A stretch of 64,000 nt of DNA from Metaclostridioides mangenotii (GCF_017873185.1 NZ_JAGGJX010000001.1:992001-1056000), one strand, 5' to 3'; shown: positions 1 to 10,237, numbered from the stretch's first letter. The notes: generated from the letters alone by a model not told the origin. Numbers and translations are program-made.

Positions 1-67
1 TGATTTTTTGTATTATTTTGTCAATTATTTCCTTAAAATAATCTAAATATTTAACATATTTTTTACA

Positions 68-166
68 TTACTCCAAATTTTTACATATTTGTTTGAATAA
101 AGGCACTGCTGATTTATTTCCCTTTGTATTTCCTTCGACAATCGCTGTTATAACATACTTTGGTCT
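68..166 (-). pseudogene. 3'-terminal fragment of a class B penicillin-binding protein gene
   Basis: Read on the minus strand, this stretch encodes a peptide starting RPKYVITAIVEGNTK and ending FKQICKNLE before a TAA at 68-70. It matches the C-terminus of the intact PBP gene at 3797-5461, which ends FKKICQSLN. Over positions 91-166 only about four bases differ from 3819-3894 of the intact gene. Homology stops abruptly above 166. The last residues differ, so this is the tail of a paralogue or of another strain's allele rather than an exact copy. No transpeptidase motif remains, so it cannot be functional. Together with the intact gene it brackets the P450/aldehyde dehydrogenase patch. Confidence 0.8.
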
Positions 167-254
167 TTTATTACAGGACTTTCAGGATTAGAAACCATTT
201 AGTCGTTTCTATTAACTCACCCTAAATGCCAATGTAAGCTATCGTTCATTTGAC

Positions 255-1553
<1,299 letters not shown>

Positions 1554-1569
1554 TCATCAGAAGAAACAT

Positions 1570-1598
1570 GTATAAAATCTATAATAGAGATTATGTAA
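1570..1598 (-). promoter_or_regulatory. Candidate sigma-A promoter of the P450 gene with embedded dyad
   Basis: On the minus strand a -35 TTTACA (1593-1598) and a -10 TTTATA (1570-1575) are separated by 17 bases. The spacer holds ATAATCTCTATTAT, whose ends form an ATAAT/ATTAT dyad (1580-1593). The same AATAGAGAT element recurs in the perfect inverted repeat at 1764-1798, which suggests that a regulator binds here. The promoter lies about 40 bases upstream of the P450 start codon. Confidence 0.5.
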
Positions 1599-1930
1599 AT
1601 ATTTTTAATATTCATAACTCTCATAGCTTCTTACTACTTCTGAATACTTTTTCTTTATACTTTATATTAATTTTTTAAGTTCAGTTACCTCATTTAAATC
1701 TTTTTCATCTCTTAGTATCTCATGTTTTATTTTATTTATTACAATCTCATATATTTTATTTATATTATCTCTATTATGTAAATACTAATAGAGATAATAG
1801 TGTTATCCATAATAACTATATAGTAATATCCATTAATTCTATTGTGCAAATTAATTAAGAAATATTTAAGATATTAAAAAACAAAACAATATTAGCTTAG
1901 AGAGAATCTCCCTAGGGGGTGGGAGGACAC
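1599..1930. other. Non-coding AT-rich gap upstream of the P450 gene
   Basis: Apart from the inverted repeat at 1764-1798, the only other signal is a minus-strand open stretch of about 40 codons without a start (roughly 1670-1790, Lys/Glu/Ile-rich, ending VTELKKLI). It may be the decayed end of a coiled-coil gene. No complete gene or RNA was recognised. Confidence 0.4.
1764..1798. promoter_or_regulatory. Perfect 13-bp inverted repeat, operator-like
   Basis: ATTATCTCTATTA (1764-1776) and TAATAGAGATAAT (1786-1798) are exact inverted copies around a 9-base spacer. The string ATTATGTAAATA, which runs into the spacer here, also occurs at 1590-1601 next to the P450 promoter, so the two sites are related by partial duplication. 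There is no T-run, so it does not look like a terminator. It could bind a dimeric repressor of the P450 gene, or be the footprint of an old small mobile element. Confidence 0.4.
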
Positions 1931-1960
1931 AAAAAAAGGGTAGCAATTAAGCTACCCTTT
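1931..1960 (-). terminator. Rho-independent terminator shared with the phage endolysin
   Basis: Ten-base-pair stem AAAGGGTAGC/GCTACCCTTT with a six-base loop, followed on the minus strand by a seven-T run. The hairpin is nearly identical in sequence and placement to the one downstream of the prophage amidase (52831-52860). It ends transcripts coming from the aldehyde dehydrogenase and the relic below it. Confidence 0.85.
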
Positions 1961-1965
1961 ACTGT

Positions 1966-2061
1966 CTACATTAATTTATCTTTTCCAACAAATCTATATG
2001 TCTCTTTAAAATCATTGACTATCCAAACATCATCAGATAAAAAAGCCAAATTCCAAGGCAA
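1966..2061 (-). pseudogene. Relic of a phage endolysin C-terminus
   Basis: The frame ending at TAG 1966-1968 encodes NDFKETYRF...KLM, matching the last residues of the prophage amidase at 52867-53625 (NNFKETYRK...KLM). Nucleotide similarity continues through the stop codon into the shared terminator. Upstream the frame meets a TGA at 2062-2064, so at most 31 codons survive and the catalytic domain is gone. It lies eight bases beyond the stop of the aldehyde dehydrogenase gene. An AGGTGA sequence followed by TTG could in principle start a 31-residue peptide, but I read it as a scar of a lost or recombined prophage. Confidence 0.6.
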
Positions 2062-2068
2062 TCACCTT

Positions 2069-3544
2069 TTAATTATCAAACCATCCCGTTCTTTTCACTT
2101 CAGTTCTTATGTGTATTAACTTACTTTTAGTAAACTCTAATAAGCCTGTAACTCCTCCCACAGTACCAAGTCCACTTTGTTTATATGGACTAACTGAACA
2201 TCCTGCATTCCCTTCTAAATAAGTATTTATCCATATCATACCTGCTTCTATTTGATTTGCTACTCTCATAGCTTTACCTAAATCATTAGTGTATACCTGA
2301 GCGGTTAATCCATATTTAGTATCATTTGCCATATCTATAACTTCTTGTTCAGTTGTAAATTTCTGAACTGTTAACACTGGTCCAAATATCTCTTCTTGAA
2401 CTATTTTCATATCTTGCTTACAATCTGTAAATATTGTTGGCTCTATATACCATCCATTTTCTAATCCATTTCCTTGTGCTCTTTTCCCTCCACAAACTAA
2501 TTTTGCCCCTTCATTTATTCCACTATCTATATAATCTAAAATACTTTCCATATGAGATTTTGTACATATAGGTCCCATCTGACATTTTTCATCCATAGGA
2601 TTTCCTAGTTTTATTTTTTTAGTTCTCTCAACTAGTTTATTTATTAAATGTTCATATATAGTATCCTGTGCATATACCCTAGAACCTGATATACATACTT
2701 GACCTTGACTTAGGAATATGGAAAGCATTATATTATCAACAACTGTATCAATATCTACATCATCAAATACTAATATGGGAGATTTACCACCTAATTCCAT
2801 TAACATTTTTTTAGTATTTTTAGAGCTTTGTATAATTTTACTTCCTGTTTTAGTGCTCCCTGTAAAAACTAACATATCTATATCTTCGTGTGTTGCTAAA
2901 CTCATACCTACTTCATTACCTGATCCAAGAACTAAGTTTGCTACCCCTTTAGGCAGTCCTGCTTCTTCAAATATTTCAAATAATAGTATTGTTGTCAGCG
3001 GTGTATATGAGGATGGTTTTACAACTATCGGATTTCCTGCTGCTAAAGCAGCTGCTATATTAGATGAGGCTGTAAGTAGAGGATAATTCCAAGGTACTAT
3101 TATTCCACATACTCCTATAGGTTCTCTTATGCTCAATGAAAATAATCCGGAGTATTGGCTGTGTGTTTTTCCACTTATTTCAGACAATATGCCTGCATAA
3201 TTTCTAAATTCAGCTGCTGCACCCATTACATCATCATTTATAGTTTCTTTATATAGCCTTCCTGTATTTCTAGTTTCTGTTTCAGCTATTAATTCTGCTT
3301 TAGATTCTATTAGCTCTGCTATTTTATTTAATATATAACTTTTTTCTCCTAATGATATATTTTTCCATTGATGATCTTTTGATATGGTATATTTGGCAGC
3401 TTTCACTGCTTTATCTACACAATTATTATCCCCTTCTGTGACTATAGCTATTGTTTTTCCATCTATAGGTGTTATTATTTTTCTCTTTTTATTATTGGTA
3501 TTTATTATCCATTCACCATTGATATACATTTTTAAATCATCCAC
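2069..3544 (-). CDS. NAD(P)+-dependent aldehyde dehydrogenase
   Basis: Oxidises an aldehyde to the acid in the cytoplasm. This 491-residue protein is full length for the superfamily. Visible landmarks are the WNYP motif with catalytic Asn153, the MELGGKSP motif with general base Glu250, and the nucleophile Cys284 in GQVCISG. Overall it resembles betaine-aldehyde or phenylacetaldehyde-type dehydrogenases, but the substrate cannot be read from sequence. It is on the same strand as the P450 gene 0.5 kb away, with a terminator between them, so they are probably separate transcripts. A fatty-aldehyde role linked to the P450 is possible but unproven. The gene lies inside the patch bracketed by PBP tail copies. 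Confidence 0.9.
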   Translation of the reverse strand: MDDLKMYINGEWIINTNNKKRKIITPIDGKTIAIVTEGDNNCVDKAVKAAKYTISKDHQWKNISLGEKSYILNKIAELIESKAELIAETETRNTGRLYKETINDDVMGAAAEFRNYAGILSEISGKTHSQYSGLFSLSIREPIGVCGIIVPWNYPLLTASSNIAAALAAGNPIVVKPSSYTPLTTILLFEIFEEAGLPKGVANLVLGSGNEVGMSLATHEDIDMLVFTGSTKTGSKIIQSSKNTKKMLMELGGKSPILVFDDVDIDTVVDNIMLSIFLSQGQVCISGSRVYAQDTIYEHLINKLVERTKKIKLGNPMDEKCQMGPICTKSHMESILDYIDSGINEGAKLVCGGKRAQGNGLENGWYIEPTIFTDCKQDMKIVQEEIFGPVLTVQKFTTEQEVIDMANDTKYGLTAQVYTNDLGKAMRVANQIEAGMIWINTYLEGNAGCSVSPYKQSGLGTVGGVTGLLEFTKSKLIHIRTEVKRTGWFDN

Positions 3545-3732
3545 AATATGCCCTCCTAAATAATATTAGTATACATCATTAATATAATATTAACATTTTT
3601 ATATTTTGATGCCTTATATCTTACATTTTTTCTAATTATACTATCATCTTTGTTATATATATAATGTTCTTCTATAAAATCTCTTTTTATATCTAATTCA
3701 ATTCTATTAATAATAAATTACAAATTATTAAA

Positions 3733-3764
3733 GACACCTTATTGTTATAAGGTGTCCTCTTTTT
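3733..3764. terminator. Terminator hairpin downstream of the PBP gene
   Basis: Perfect ten-base-pair stem GACACCTTAT/ATAAGGTGTC with a four-base loop. The better T-run (CTCTTTTT) is on the plus strand; the minus strand has a weaker TCTTTAATAATTT tail. It sits between the PBP stop codon and the start of the aldehyde dehydrogenase gene. Confidence 0.65.
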
Positions 3765-3796
3765 ACTAGAGTTAAATTAGTTTATTTATAGTGTAA

Positions 3797-5461
3797 TTAA
3801 TTTAAACTTTGACATATCTTTTTGAATAAAGGCACTGCTGATTTATTTCCCTTTGTATTTCCTTCGACAATTGCTGTTATGACATACTTCGGTCTATCCG
3901 CCGGATAATATCCAGTTGTCCACCCATGCTCTATTGGTATTTTATTAATATTTGATTGAGCGGTACCAGTCTTGACTCCTGAACCGCCTTCTAAATCTTC
4001 TAAAACTTTTGCTGTTCCAACAGTAGAAACTAATTTCATCATATCTTTCACTCTAGTGCTAACATAAGGTGATATAATCTCCACTGTTTTATTGGATTTA
4101 AAAGTTTTTATACTTTTACCCTCATTATCTACAATACTATCAAAAAGCTTTAATGGTTTATAAGTACCGTTATTAGCTATAATTTGTGTCATTTGATTTA
4201 TTTGTATTGGAGTAAATTCCATGTTTTCTTGACCTATTGCTAAATTTCTAAGGAATATTTTCTCTGGTTTTTTCCTCATATTTTCCTCATCTAATCCAAT
4301 GTCTACCTTTTCAAATAAATGAAGTTTCTCCGCAGTCTTCAGAATTTTTTCACTCCCAAGTTTAATACCTATATCTAAAAAAGCAGGATTGCATGAATTT
4401 GAAAATACATTATTTAAATTTTGAAATCCGTGGCCGTTGTGCTTATGGCATTTTAGAATTTCATTGGTGTTTCCAACCTTAGTTTGTCCAGTGCACGTAT
4501 AGGTATAATTGTCATCAACTATTCCATTCTCTAATGCAGAGAATAGCACTACCATTTTAAAAACGGAACCTGGGGCATATGTCGATTTTATTACTCTGTT
4601 TTCAAATTCTCTATCTTTTCCCTGCAAACTCTTAGTAAGGTTATTCGGATCGAAATTAGGTCTAGAGCTCATAGCTAGTATCTCTCCAGTATTTACGTCT
4701 GATACAATTATCGCCGTTGGATGCTCTTCTTTATCTGCGATTTTTTCCACCTTTTTTTGAATGACTGAATCTATTGTAAGTTTTACATGTTTGTCGTTTG
4801 CATTTTCTACTACTTTTTTTATACCACCTTTTAGGATATTTAAATCATCTTTATTTCCAATACGTCCAGCTTTAAATACACTTACATACTTCTCATTTGA
4901 GTCTTTAAGAACTTTATCAAGACTTTTTTCGATTCCCATTTTTCCAACATTGTCTACCTTATTTATATATCCAATTGTATGGGATAGTAAATTATCTTTA
5001 GAATACCTTGAAGTTTTCTCTTCAATCAAAATTCCATTTTTTATTAATTGAGCTGTATACTTGCTGTCTATTTTTTTCACTTCTAATTCTACAAGAGTCT
5101 TATCCATCTGCTGCTGAATAGCTTTATAAATATCTAATTCTGTAATTCCTGTAGCTTTCTTGATTAAATCTATTAGTTTGTAATTGTTGTTTAATTTTTC
5201 TTTTTCTACAACTAGTACAGTCTTTTTAACAGTATCTGTTAACTTCTTACCATTTCGATCGTATATAATACCTCTTCCGCTGTTTAGTTCTACTTTCTCC
5301 ACACTTTGATTTTCTGCATTTTTACTGTATTTCTCGCTCTTTAAAACTTGAATATCTACAATCCTGTATATCAATATCCCAAAAACCATAACTAATACAA
5401 TAAATAATATATATATTCTTCTGCCCATAACACCAGAAGATGAATTTTTTAATCTAGACAT
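3797..5461 (-). CDS. Class B penicillin-binding protein (transpeptidase)
   Basis: Membrane-anchored D,D-transpeptidase that crosslinks peptidoglycan outside the cell. An N-terminal membrane segment (about residues 15-35) is followed by a dimerisation domain beginning near RGIIYDRNG. The transpeptidase domain has the nucleophile motif SVFK (299-302), SCN (356-358) and KTGTA (from 497). I start at the ATG at 5461, which has AGGGG seven bases upstream; a TTG six codons earlier lacks a site. This gives 554 residues, the size I recall for the C. difficile PBP at this locus, which has been linked to sporulation. PBP2/SpoVD/FtsI family membership is certain, but the exact role is inferred from position. 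A duplicate of its 3' end lies at 68-166. Confidence 0.92.
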   Translation of the reverse strand: MSRLKNSSSGVMGRRIYILFIVLVMVFGILIYRIVDIQVLKSEKYSKNAENQSVEKVELNSGRGIIYDRNGKKLTDTVKKTVLVVEKEKLNNNYKLIDLIKKATGITELDIYKAIQQQMDKTLVELEVKKIDSKYTAQLIKNGILIEEKTSRYSKDNLLSHTIGYINKVDNVGKMGIEKSLDKVLKDSNEKYVSVFKAGRIGNKDDLNILKGGIKKVVENANDKHVKLTIDSVIQKKVEKIADKEEHPTAIIVSDVNTGEILAMSSRPNFDPNNLTKSLQGKDREFENRVIKSTYAPGSVFKMVVLFSALENGIVDDNYTYTCTGQTKVGNTNEILKCHKHNGHGFQNLNNVFSNSCNPAFLDIGIKLGSEKILKTAEKLHLFEKVDIGLDEENMRKKPEKIFLRNLAIGQENMEFTPIQINQMTQIIANNGTYKPLKLFDSIVDNEGKSIKTFKSNKTVEIISPYVSTRVKDMMKLVSTVGTAKVLEDLEGGSGVKTGTAQSNINKIPIEHGWTTGYYPADRPKYVITAIVEGNTKGNKSAVPLFKKICQSLN

Positions 5462-5525
5462 GGAATCACCCCTTAACAATTATAATATTGACCAATTGCA
5501 AGGGGCTAATACTCTTTTATACAAA

Positions 5526-6089
5526 TTATTTTTCAAGATCAATTAGTTTTTCTACGATTTCTTCACATACTTCTTCAACAGATTTTTTATTTGTATCTAC
5601 AATAATATCTGCTGATGCTAAGTACTTCTCTTTACGCGCTACCATAAGGCTCTCTATAAAATCCACATTCATATTTTCATTTAGTATCGGTCTTTCATCG
5701 CTCTCTTTCACTCTATCTAATGTAGTCTGTGAATTTGCTGTTAGTAGTATGATTTTTCCTTGTGACCTCATAGCATCGATATTACAGCTTCTAAGTGCTA
5801 CTCCTCCTCCACATGAAACTATATTTCCAGATTTTTTTTTCAAATCTTCAATTGCTTTACTTTCTAGATCCCTAAAGTGATCTTCACCATACTTATCAAA
5901 TATGCCAGATATAGACATTCCTTGTTCATTCTTTATATATTCATCTATCTCTATACAGTTCATACCTAGGATTTTAGATAGATGTTTAGATACTGTGGTT
6001 TTACCAGCTCCCATAAAACCTATAAGCATTATATTGTAATCGAATACTTCCTTTGATTTTATCATATCTCTAATATTGTTTATATCCAT
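5526..6089 (-). CDS. aroK: Shikimate kinase
   Basis: Phosphorylates shikimate at the 3-OH using ATP, the fifth step of chorismate synthesis. The P-loop GFMGAGKTT is near residues 24-32. The family's Asp-rich substrate site (EIDEYI), the FRDLES segment and the CGGG motif that binds shikimate are all present. The N-terminus is about 15 residues longer than in E. coli AroK. I prefer the ATG at 6089 (AGGTAG seven bases upstream) over an adjacent GTG at 6092. It stands alone between the PBP gene and a small membrane protein gene; no other aro gene is nearby. Confidence 0.93.
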   Translation of the reverse strand: MDINNIRDMIKSKEVFDYNIMLIGFMGAGKTTVSKHLSKILGMNCIEIDEYIKNEQGMSISGIFDKYGEDHFRDLESKAIEDLKKKSGNIVSCGGGVALRSCNIDAMRSQGKIILLTANSQTTLDRVKESDERPILNENMNVDFIESLMVARKEKYLASADIIVDTNKKSVEEVCEEIVEKLIDLEK

Positions 6090-6259
6090 CACAAAACTAC
6101 CTGCTTTCCTTCTTATTCATAAAGATTAAATCACATAACCCTTATTAAAGCCATATATTTTAATTTTTATACTACACTTATTTTATAATAGTCTCTTAGT
6201 AATTCAATCATTAAAATTGTAAATTTCAGATAAGCCATTTTACTTGTTATTCTTATTTG

Positions 6260-6589
6260 TTATAATTTCTCTCTGCTATTTCTGTGCTCTTTCTTTCTAT
6301 TCTTTCTTGAATAAATACAAATAACTACAATCGTAACTACCACTTCCCCTATCAAGAAATAAAGCCATATTGGATTTCCATCGCCATTATGTTCATCTAT
6401 AAATACTGCTGACAGATATGTAGTAGATACTGTAAAGGCTATGCAAAAAAACGAATTTATTATATATGCAATTATATCTTGTTGCTTCTTTAAAAAAAAG
6501 ATCGAGTTTGTAATTATAAGAAATGCAGATAAATAAAAGTAAATATTAAAGTAATAATTCACATCGTAAATTGGTTGTATATAATTCAT
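6260..6589 (-). CDS. Small polytopic membrane protein of unknown function
   Basis: 109 residues with about four hydrophobic segments (roughly 12-32, 38-60, 70-92 and neighbouring turns) and a basic tail (RKNRKKEHR). A good ribosome site (AGGAGG) precedes the ATG. I do not recognise a family. It is monocistronic, between aroK and the trhP terminator, and nothing in its context indicates a function. Confidence 0.6.
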   Translation of the reverse strand: MNYIQPIYDVNYYFNIYFYLSAFLIITNSIFFLKKQQDIIAYIINSFFCIAFTVSTTYLSAVFIDEHNGDGNPIWLYFLIGEVVVTIVVICIYSRKNRKKEHRNSREKL

Positions 6590-6740
6590 TCTATTTCCTC
6601 CTCATACTTATAATTATTTAATAAATATTGTATAAATAAATGTTTTAATAGTAACTATATAACGTTTTATGCTAATATTTTTGGACATATTTAACGAGTT
6701 TTATATTTATTGATATAATTTCTGCTTTAAAATATAAAAT

Positions 6741-6799
6741 GGATGTAGTTATTACATAGGGATTAAATTTAATTTTATTCCTACATAATTACTACATCC
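6741..6799 (-). terminator. Long-stem terminator after trhP
   Basis: A 20-base imperfect stem (GGATGTAG... at 6741-6760 against ...CTACATCC at 6780-6799) closes a 19-base AT-rich loop. It is followed on the minus strand by an ATTTTATATTTT tail. It lies 16 bases past the trhP stop. Confidence 0.65.
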
Positions 6800-6814
6800 T
6801 GTGATTTAAAAGGC

Positions 6815-8059
6815 TTAGCCTTCTACTTTTTCTTCAATTATCTTTCTTAACATATAATCCTTGTCTACTTCAACACCAATTTTTAGTTTAACAATCTGTC
6901 TTGGATGTGGAGCTGACTCAATTGGCTCACCATCTTCATTGTACATTTCTTCAATAGTTGTATATGTAGTCTCTTTATAAGGGCCCATAACCTCTATTTC
7001 ATCTCCTACGCACATTTTGTTTCTCTGCTCAGTAATTACTAATCCGCTATCTTCAACGTCTCTAACTATACCGATAAAGTCGTAGTTTCTAACATAAGAT
7101 GCAGAGTCGTAATTTTGCTCAGAAGCTTCTGGCTTGTCTACATAAAAACCAGTTGTAAAATGTCTGTGGCTTCCTTTTTCTAGTTCTTTTAACCACATCG
7201 GATTAAACTCCCAAGTCTCAGGATTTTTGTAGTACTCATCAATTGCCATTCTGTATGCTCTAACAACTGATGCTACATAGTAAGCAGTCTTCATTCTTCC
7301 CTCTATTTTTAAACTGTAGATTCCAGATTGTATAATTTGAGGTATATGCTCGATCATACATAAATCTTTTGAGTTAAAGAAGAATGTACCTCTCTCATCT
7401 TCATAGATAGGGAAGTATTCTCCAGGTCTTTTCTCCTCAACTAAGTGGTATTGCCATCTACATGATTGCGCGCAAGATCCCCTATTCGCATCTCTTCCTG
7501 TCATGTAGTTGCTTATTAAACATCTTCCAGAATAAGATATACACATTGCACCGTGAACAAATGCTTCTATGTCCATATCCTTTGGAGTTTTTTCTCTTAT
7601 TTCACTTATTTCGTCAAATGACATTTCTCTTGCCATAACAACTCTTTTAATTCCTTGCTTGTACCAGAAATTTGCACTCATGTAGTTTGTATTATTGGCT
7701 TGTGTACTAATATGTACCTCCATATTCGGAATAACTTCTTTAACTACGCTCAGTACACCCGGATCTGCTAATATAACCGCATCTATTCCGATTTCCTCAA
7801 GTTCTTTCAGATACTCTGGAAGTTCCTTAAAGTCTTCATTGTGAGGAATTATATTAACTGTTACAAATACTCTTTTTCCTCTTTCATGGGCAAAAATAAC
7901 CCCTTCTCTCATATCTTCTTTACTGAAATTTTTCGCTGCAGTTCTCATTCCAAAGATCTCTCCACCTATGTAAACTGCATCAGCACCGTAAGTTATTGCT
8001 ATTTTTAATCTTTCTAAATCTCCTGCTGGAGCTAAAAGTTCTACTTTATTCAAATTCAT
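6815..8059 (-). CDS. trhP: U32-family tRNA 5-hydroxyuridine synthase (TrhP/YrrO type)
   Basis: The U32 family was long annotated as collagenase-like peptidase, but YrrO/TrhP-type members hydroxylate wobble uridine-34 of tRNA using prephenate. This 414-residue protein opens with the family's ELLAPAGDLERL and has the Cys-rich region (GRC...GSC...SC) expected to ligand an Fe-S cluster. The gene follows trmR with a one-base overlap and mltG, the same order as yrrL-yrrM-yrrO in B. subtilis. The tRNA role is therefore inferred from both family and context. A long-stem terminator ends the operon. Confidence 0.85.
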   Translation of the reverse strand: MNLNKVELLAPAGDLERLKIAITYGADAVYIGGEIFGMRTAAKNFSKEDMREGVIFAHERGKRVFVTVNIIPHNEDFKELPEYLKELEEIGIDAVILADPGVLSVVKEVIPNMEVHISTQANNTNYMSANFWYKQGIKRVVMAREMSFDEISEIREKTPKDMDIEAFVHGAMCISYSGRCLISNYMTGRDANRGSCAQSCRWQYHLVEEKRPGEYFPIYEDERGTFFFNSKDLCMIEHIPQIIQSGIYSLKIEGRMKTAYYVASVVRAYRMAIDEYYKNPETWEFNPMWLKELEKGSHRHFTTGFYVDKPEASEQNYDSASYVRNYDFIGIVRDVEDSGLVITEQRNKMCVGDEIEVMGPYKETTYTTIEEMYNEDGEPIESAPHPRQIVKLKIGVEVDKDYMLRKIIEEKVEG

Positions 8060-8718
8060 TACTTCCCCTCTTCTTTCTCTTTATAACTCAAAGCAACTCC
8101 GTCACCAATAGGTATTAGAGATGTAGTAAGGTAATCGCAATTACATATAAAGTCTAAATAGTTTCTCATTCTCTTAACTATAGTCCTCTTTCTTCTTACT
8201 ACAAAATCGTCGTGAGCTATCATTCCCTTGTACAGAATATTGTCGGAAATCAAAAGTCCTCCGACTTTTAGCTTATCTATAACCATATCGTAAAACAACT
8301 TATACTGTCCCTTTGCTGCATCGATAAAAATCATGTCGAATTCACCTTCAACTTTAGCGAGATTCTCTTCAGCATCTCCTTCTAGTATAGTTATTTTATT
8401 CTCGAGTTCTGCTCTTTTAAAGTTTTCTTTTGCTTTTTCTATCATCTGTTCATTTCTTTCAGCCGTAATTATCTCTACATCTCCATCTAGTGTATCTGCA
8501 AAAAATATAGATGAATATCCTATTGCACAGCCTACTTCAAGTATCCTCTTTGGCTTCTGTACTTTTAAAAGCACGTTTAGCATATCAGACACTTCTTTGT
8601 GTATTATCGGTACATTGTTTTCATGTGCATAATCCTCTAACTCTTTTAAAAGTCCTGTCTTATCTTTAAGTGTATTTCTTATATAATCTTCTACTTTTTC
8701 ATTAACAATATTACTCAT
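8059..8718 (-). CDS. trmR: tRNA 5-hydroxyuridine O-methyltransferase (YrrM/TrmR type)
   Basis: SAM-dependent class I methyltransferase of the O-methyltransferase-3 (CCoAMT-like) family. It has the SAM loop EVGCAIGYSS and the IFIDAAKGQY motif with the metal-binding Asp. B. subtilis TrmR converts ho5U34 to mo5U34 in tRNA, using the product of the enzyme encoded by the next gene. I place the start at the ATG at 8718, which has AGGAGAT upstream; the open frame extends 24 codons higher into the mltG end but without a site. The downstream overlap with trhP indicates translational coupling. Confidence 0.88.
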   Translation of the reverse strand: MSNIVNEKVEDYIRNTLKDKTGLLKELEDYAHENNVPIIHKEVSDMLNVLLKVQKPKRILEVGCAIGYSSIFFADTLDGDVEIITAERNEQMIEKAKENFKRAELENKITILEGDAEENLAKVEGEFDMIFIDAAKGQYKLFYDMVIDKLKVGGLLISDNILYKGMIAHDDFVVRRKRTIVKRMRNYLDFICNCDYLTTSLIPIGDGVALSYKEKEEGK

Positions 8719-8755
8719 AAATAAATCTCCTAGATAAACATAAAATACTAATATT

Positions 8756-9877
8756 TTATTGTTGTTTTTTATCTTGTTTTTCTTCACCATTCTGGTCTTT
8801 ATTAGAATTTTGATCTGATGTATTCACTTTTTTATCTTTATTTAACTTATCTCTATCATCTTTATACTCTTTAACGTACTTTAAGTGTTCTTCATAAGTT
8901 TTACTATAGTTGTTTCCACCGTCAACTTTAGCAACAAAATACAGATAATCAGTTTTTGCAGGTTTTATAGCCGCTTCAATAGATCCAATTCCAGGATTTG
9001 CAATCGGTGTAGGAGGCAATCCTTTATTTTTATAGCTATTGTACGGTGAATCTATCTTAAGATCTGCATAAGTAACTATCTTCTTTCTTTCGTTGAATAT
9101 ATATTGAATCGTAGCATCAGACTGCAAAGGCATACCTATTTTTATTCTATTATAAAATACACTGGAAATAATAGGTCTATCCTTGTCTAAAACAGCTTCT
9201 TTTTCAATTATAGATGCCATACTCATAATATCTTTTAAACTTAATTTAGATTTTTCCTTTTCAAGTTTAATCTTTTGAGTGTACATATTATCAAATCTAG
9301 ACAACATACTCATTATTATATCTTTTTCAGAAATTTTACCTTCTTCAAAATAATAAGTAGCAGGATATAAGAAACCTTCAAGAGTTGTTATTCCATCTTC
9401 TTTTAAGAATTTAAATTCATTAGAGAACTGCTTCGAATCTTTAACTAGAGACTCAAAAACCTCTTTTTCTCCCAAGTTCTTGTCCACTAATGTAGCAATG
9501 ATTTCTTTAGAAGTTGCCCCTTCAGGAACTACAATTTTTGTGCCCACATTATGAACTTTACCCAAAACAAGCGTATCTAAAATATCTTTATTAGAATAAC
9601 CTTGATTAATCATGTAAGTTCCCGCTTTAACATTTGAATATTCATTATTTGTTCTAGCTACAATTTTAAACAAAAATTCATTTTTAATCAATTTTTTTTC
9701 GGATAAAACTTTAGCTATACTAGAAATCGACGATCCACTCGGTATTTCTACTAAGACATCTGTTTTATTTTTTTTATTGTACGGACCTATTTGATTTACT
9801 ACAGCTACCGAAGCAACTACTGCAATCACTAGCACTGACAGTAAAACTATTTTCAACTTTTTGTTTTTACGTATCAT
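8756..9877 (-). CDS. mltG: Endolytic murein transglycosylase MltG (YceG-like)
   Basis: Membrane-anchored lytic transglycosylase thought to cut nascent glycan strands and set their length. One N-terminal membrane segment (about 9-29) leads into a LysM-like region and the YceG domain. The catalytic Glu is residue 225 in ASIIEKEA, equivalent to E. coli Glu218. The tail after about 350 is a Lys/Asp/Gln-rich low-complexity stretch. At 373 residues it is normal in size. First gene of mltG-trmR-trhP, with a recognisable promoter at 9916-9944. Confidence 0.92.
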   Translation of the reverse strand: MIRKNKKLKIVLLSVLVIAVVASVAVVNQIGPYNKKNKTDVLVEIPSGSSISSIAKVLSEKKLIKNEFLFKIVARTNNEYSNVKAGTYMINQGYSNKDILDTLVLGKVHNVGTKIVVPEGATSKEIIATLVDKNLGEKEVFESLVKDSKQFSNEFKFLKEDGITTLEGFLYPATYYFEEGKISEKDIIMSMLSRFDNMYTQKIKLEKEKSKLSLKDIMSMASIIEKEAVLDKDRPIISSVFYNRIKIGMPLQSDATIQYIFNERKKIVTYADLKIDSPYNSYKNKGLPPTPIANPGIGSIEAAIKPAKTDYLYFVAKVDGGNNYSKTYEEHLKYVKEYKDDRDKLNKDKKVNTSDQNSNKDQNGEEKQDKKQQ

Positions 9878-9915
9878 AGTATTTTCTACTCCTTATGCGT
9901 ATTTACACTTTCTAT

Positions 9916-9944
9916 ATTATAAATCTTACTAAGATAATTTTCAA
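9916..9944 (-). promoter_or_regulatory. Sigma-A promoter of mltG-trmR-trhP
   Basis: Minus-strand TTGAAA (9939-9944), a 17-base spacer and a perfect TATAAT (9916-9921), about 40 bases upstream of the mltG start codon. Confidence 0.75.
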
Positions 9945-10237
9945 GTTAGCTAAATAACTGATTATTACTATAGATTGCCCTAGTAATAATTGAACAATAC
10001 CAATTTTTGTTATAATATTTCTAAAATAGACCTTATAATCCACTTTATTTAGTTCTCTATACGCAAATATTCTAAAAAATCATTTGAAGAGGAGCAAATT
10101 TTCTTCGATTTACAACATTTTTTATGTAGCAGAACATATTTATCTGGAATCAAATATGAAATGTATAAAATGAACCATATGACACTTAAAGTTACAATAT
10201 AAATAATATATAGTATTAGAATTATTTATTGCAAAAT
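9945..10237. other. Intergenic gap between mltG and pdp
   Basis: Contains a perfect ten-base inverted repeat, ATTATTACTA (9961-9970) and TAGTAATAAT (9981-9990), just upstream of the mltG promoter. It has no T-run on either side and could be an operator. The rest is AT-rich with no recognisable gene. Confidence 0.4.

Noticed and set aside
1919-2119. Plus-strand open frame of 66 codons
   Set aside because: It runs through the terminator hairpin and the antisense of the endolysin relic and the aldehyde dehydrogenase end; no ribosome site and no family resemblance.
6815-8059. U32 protein as a collagenase or secreted protease
   Set aside because: No signal peptide; Cys cluster and linkage to trmR point to tRNA hydroxylation.
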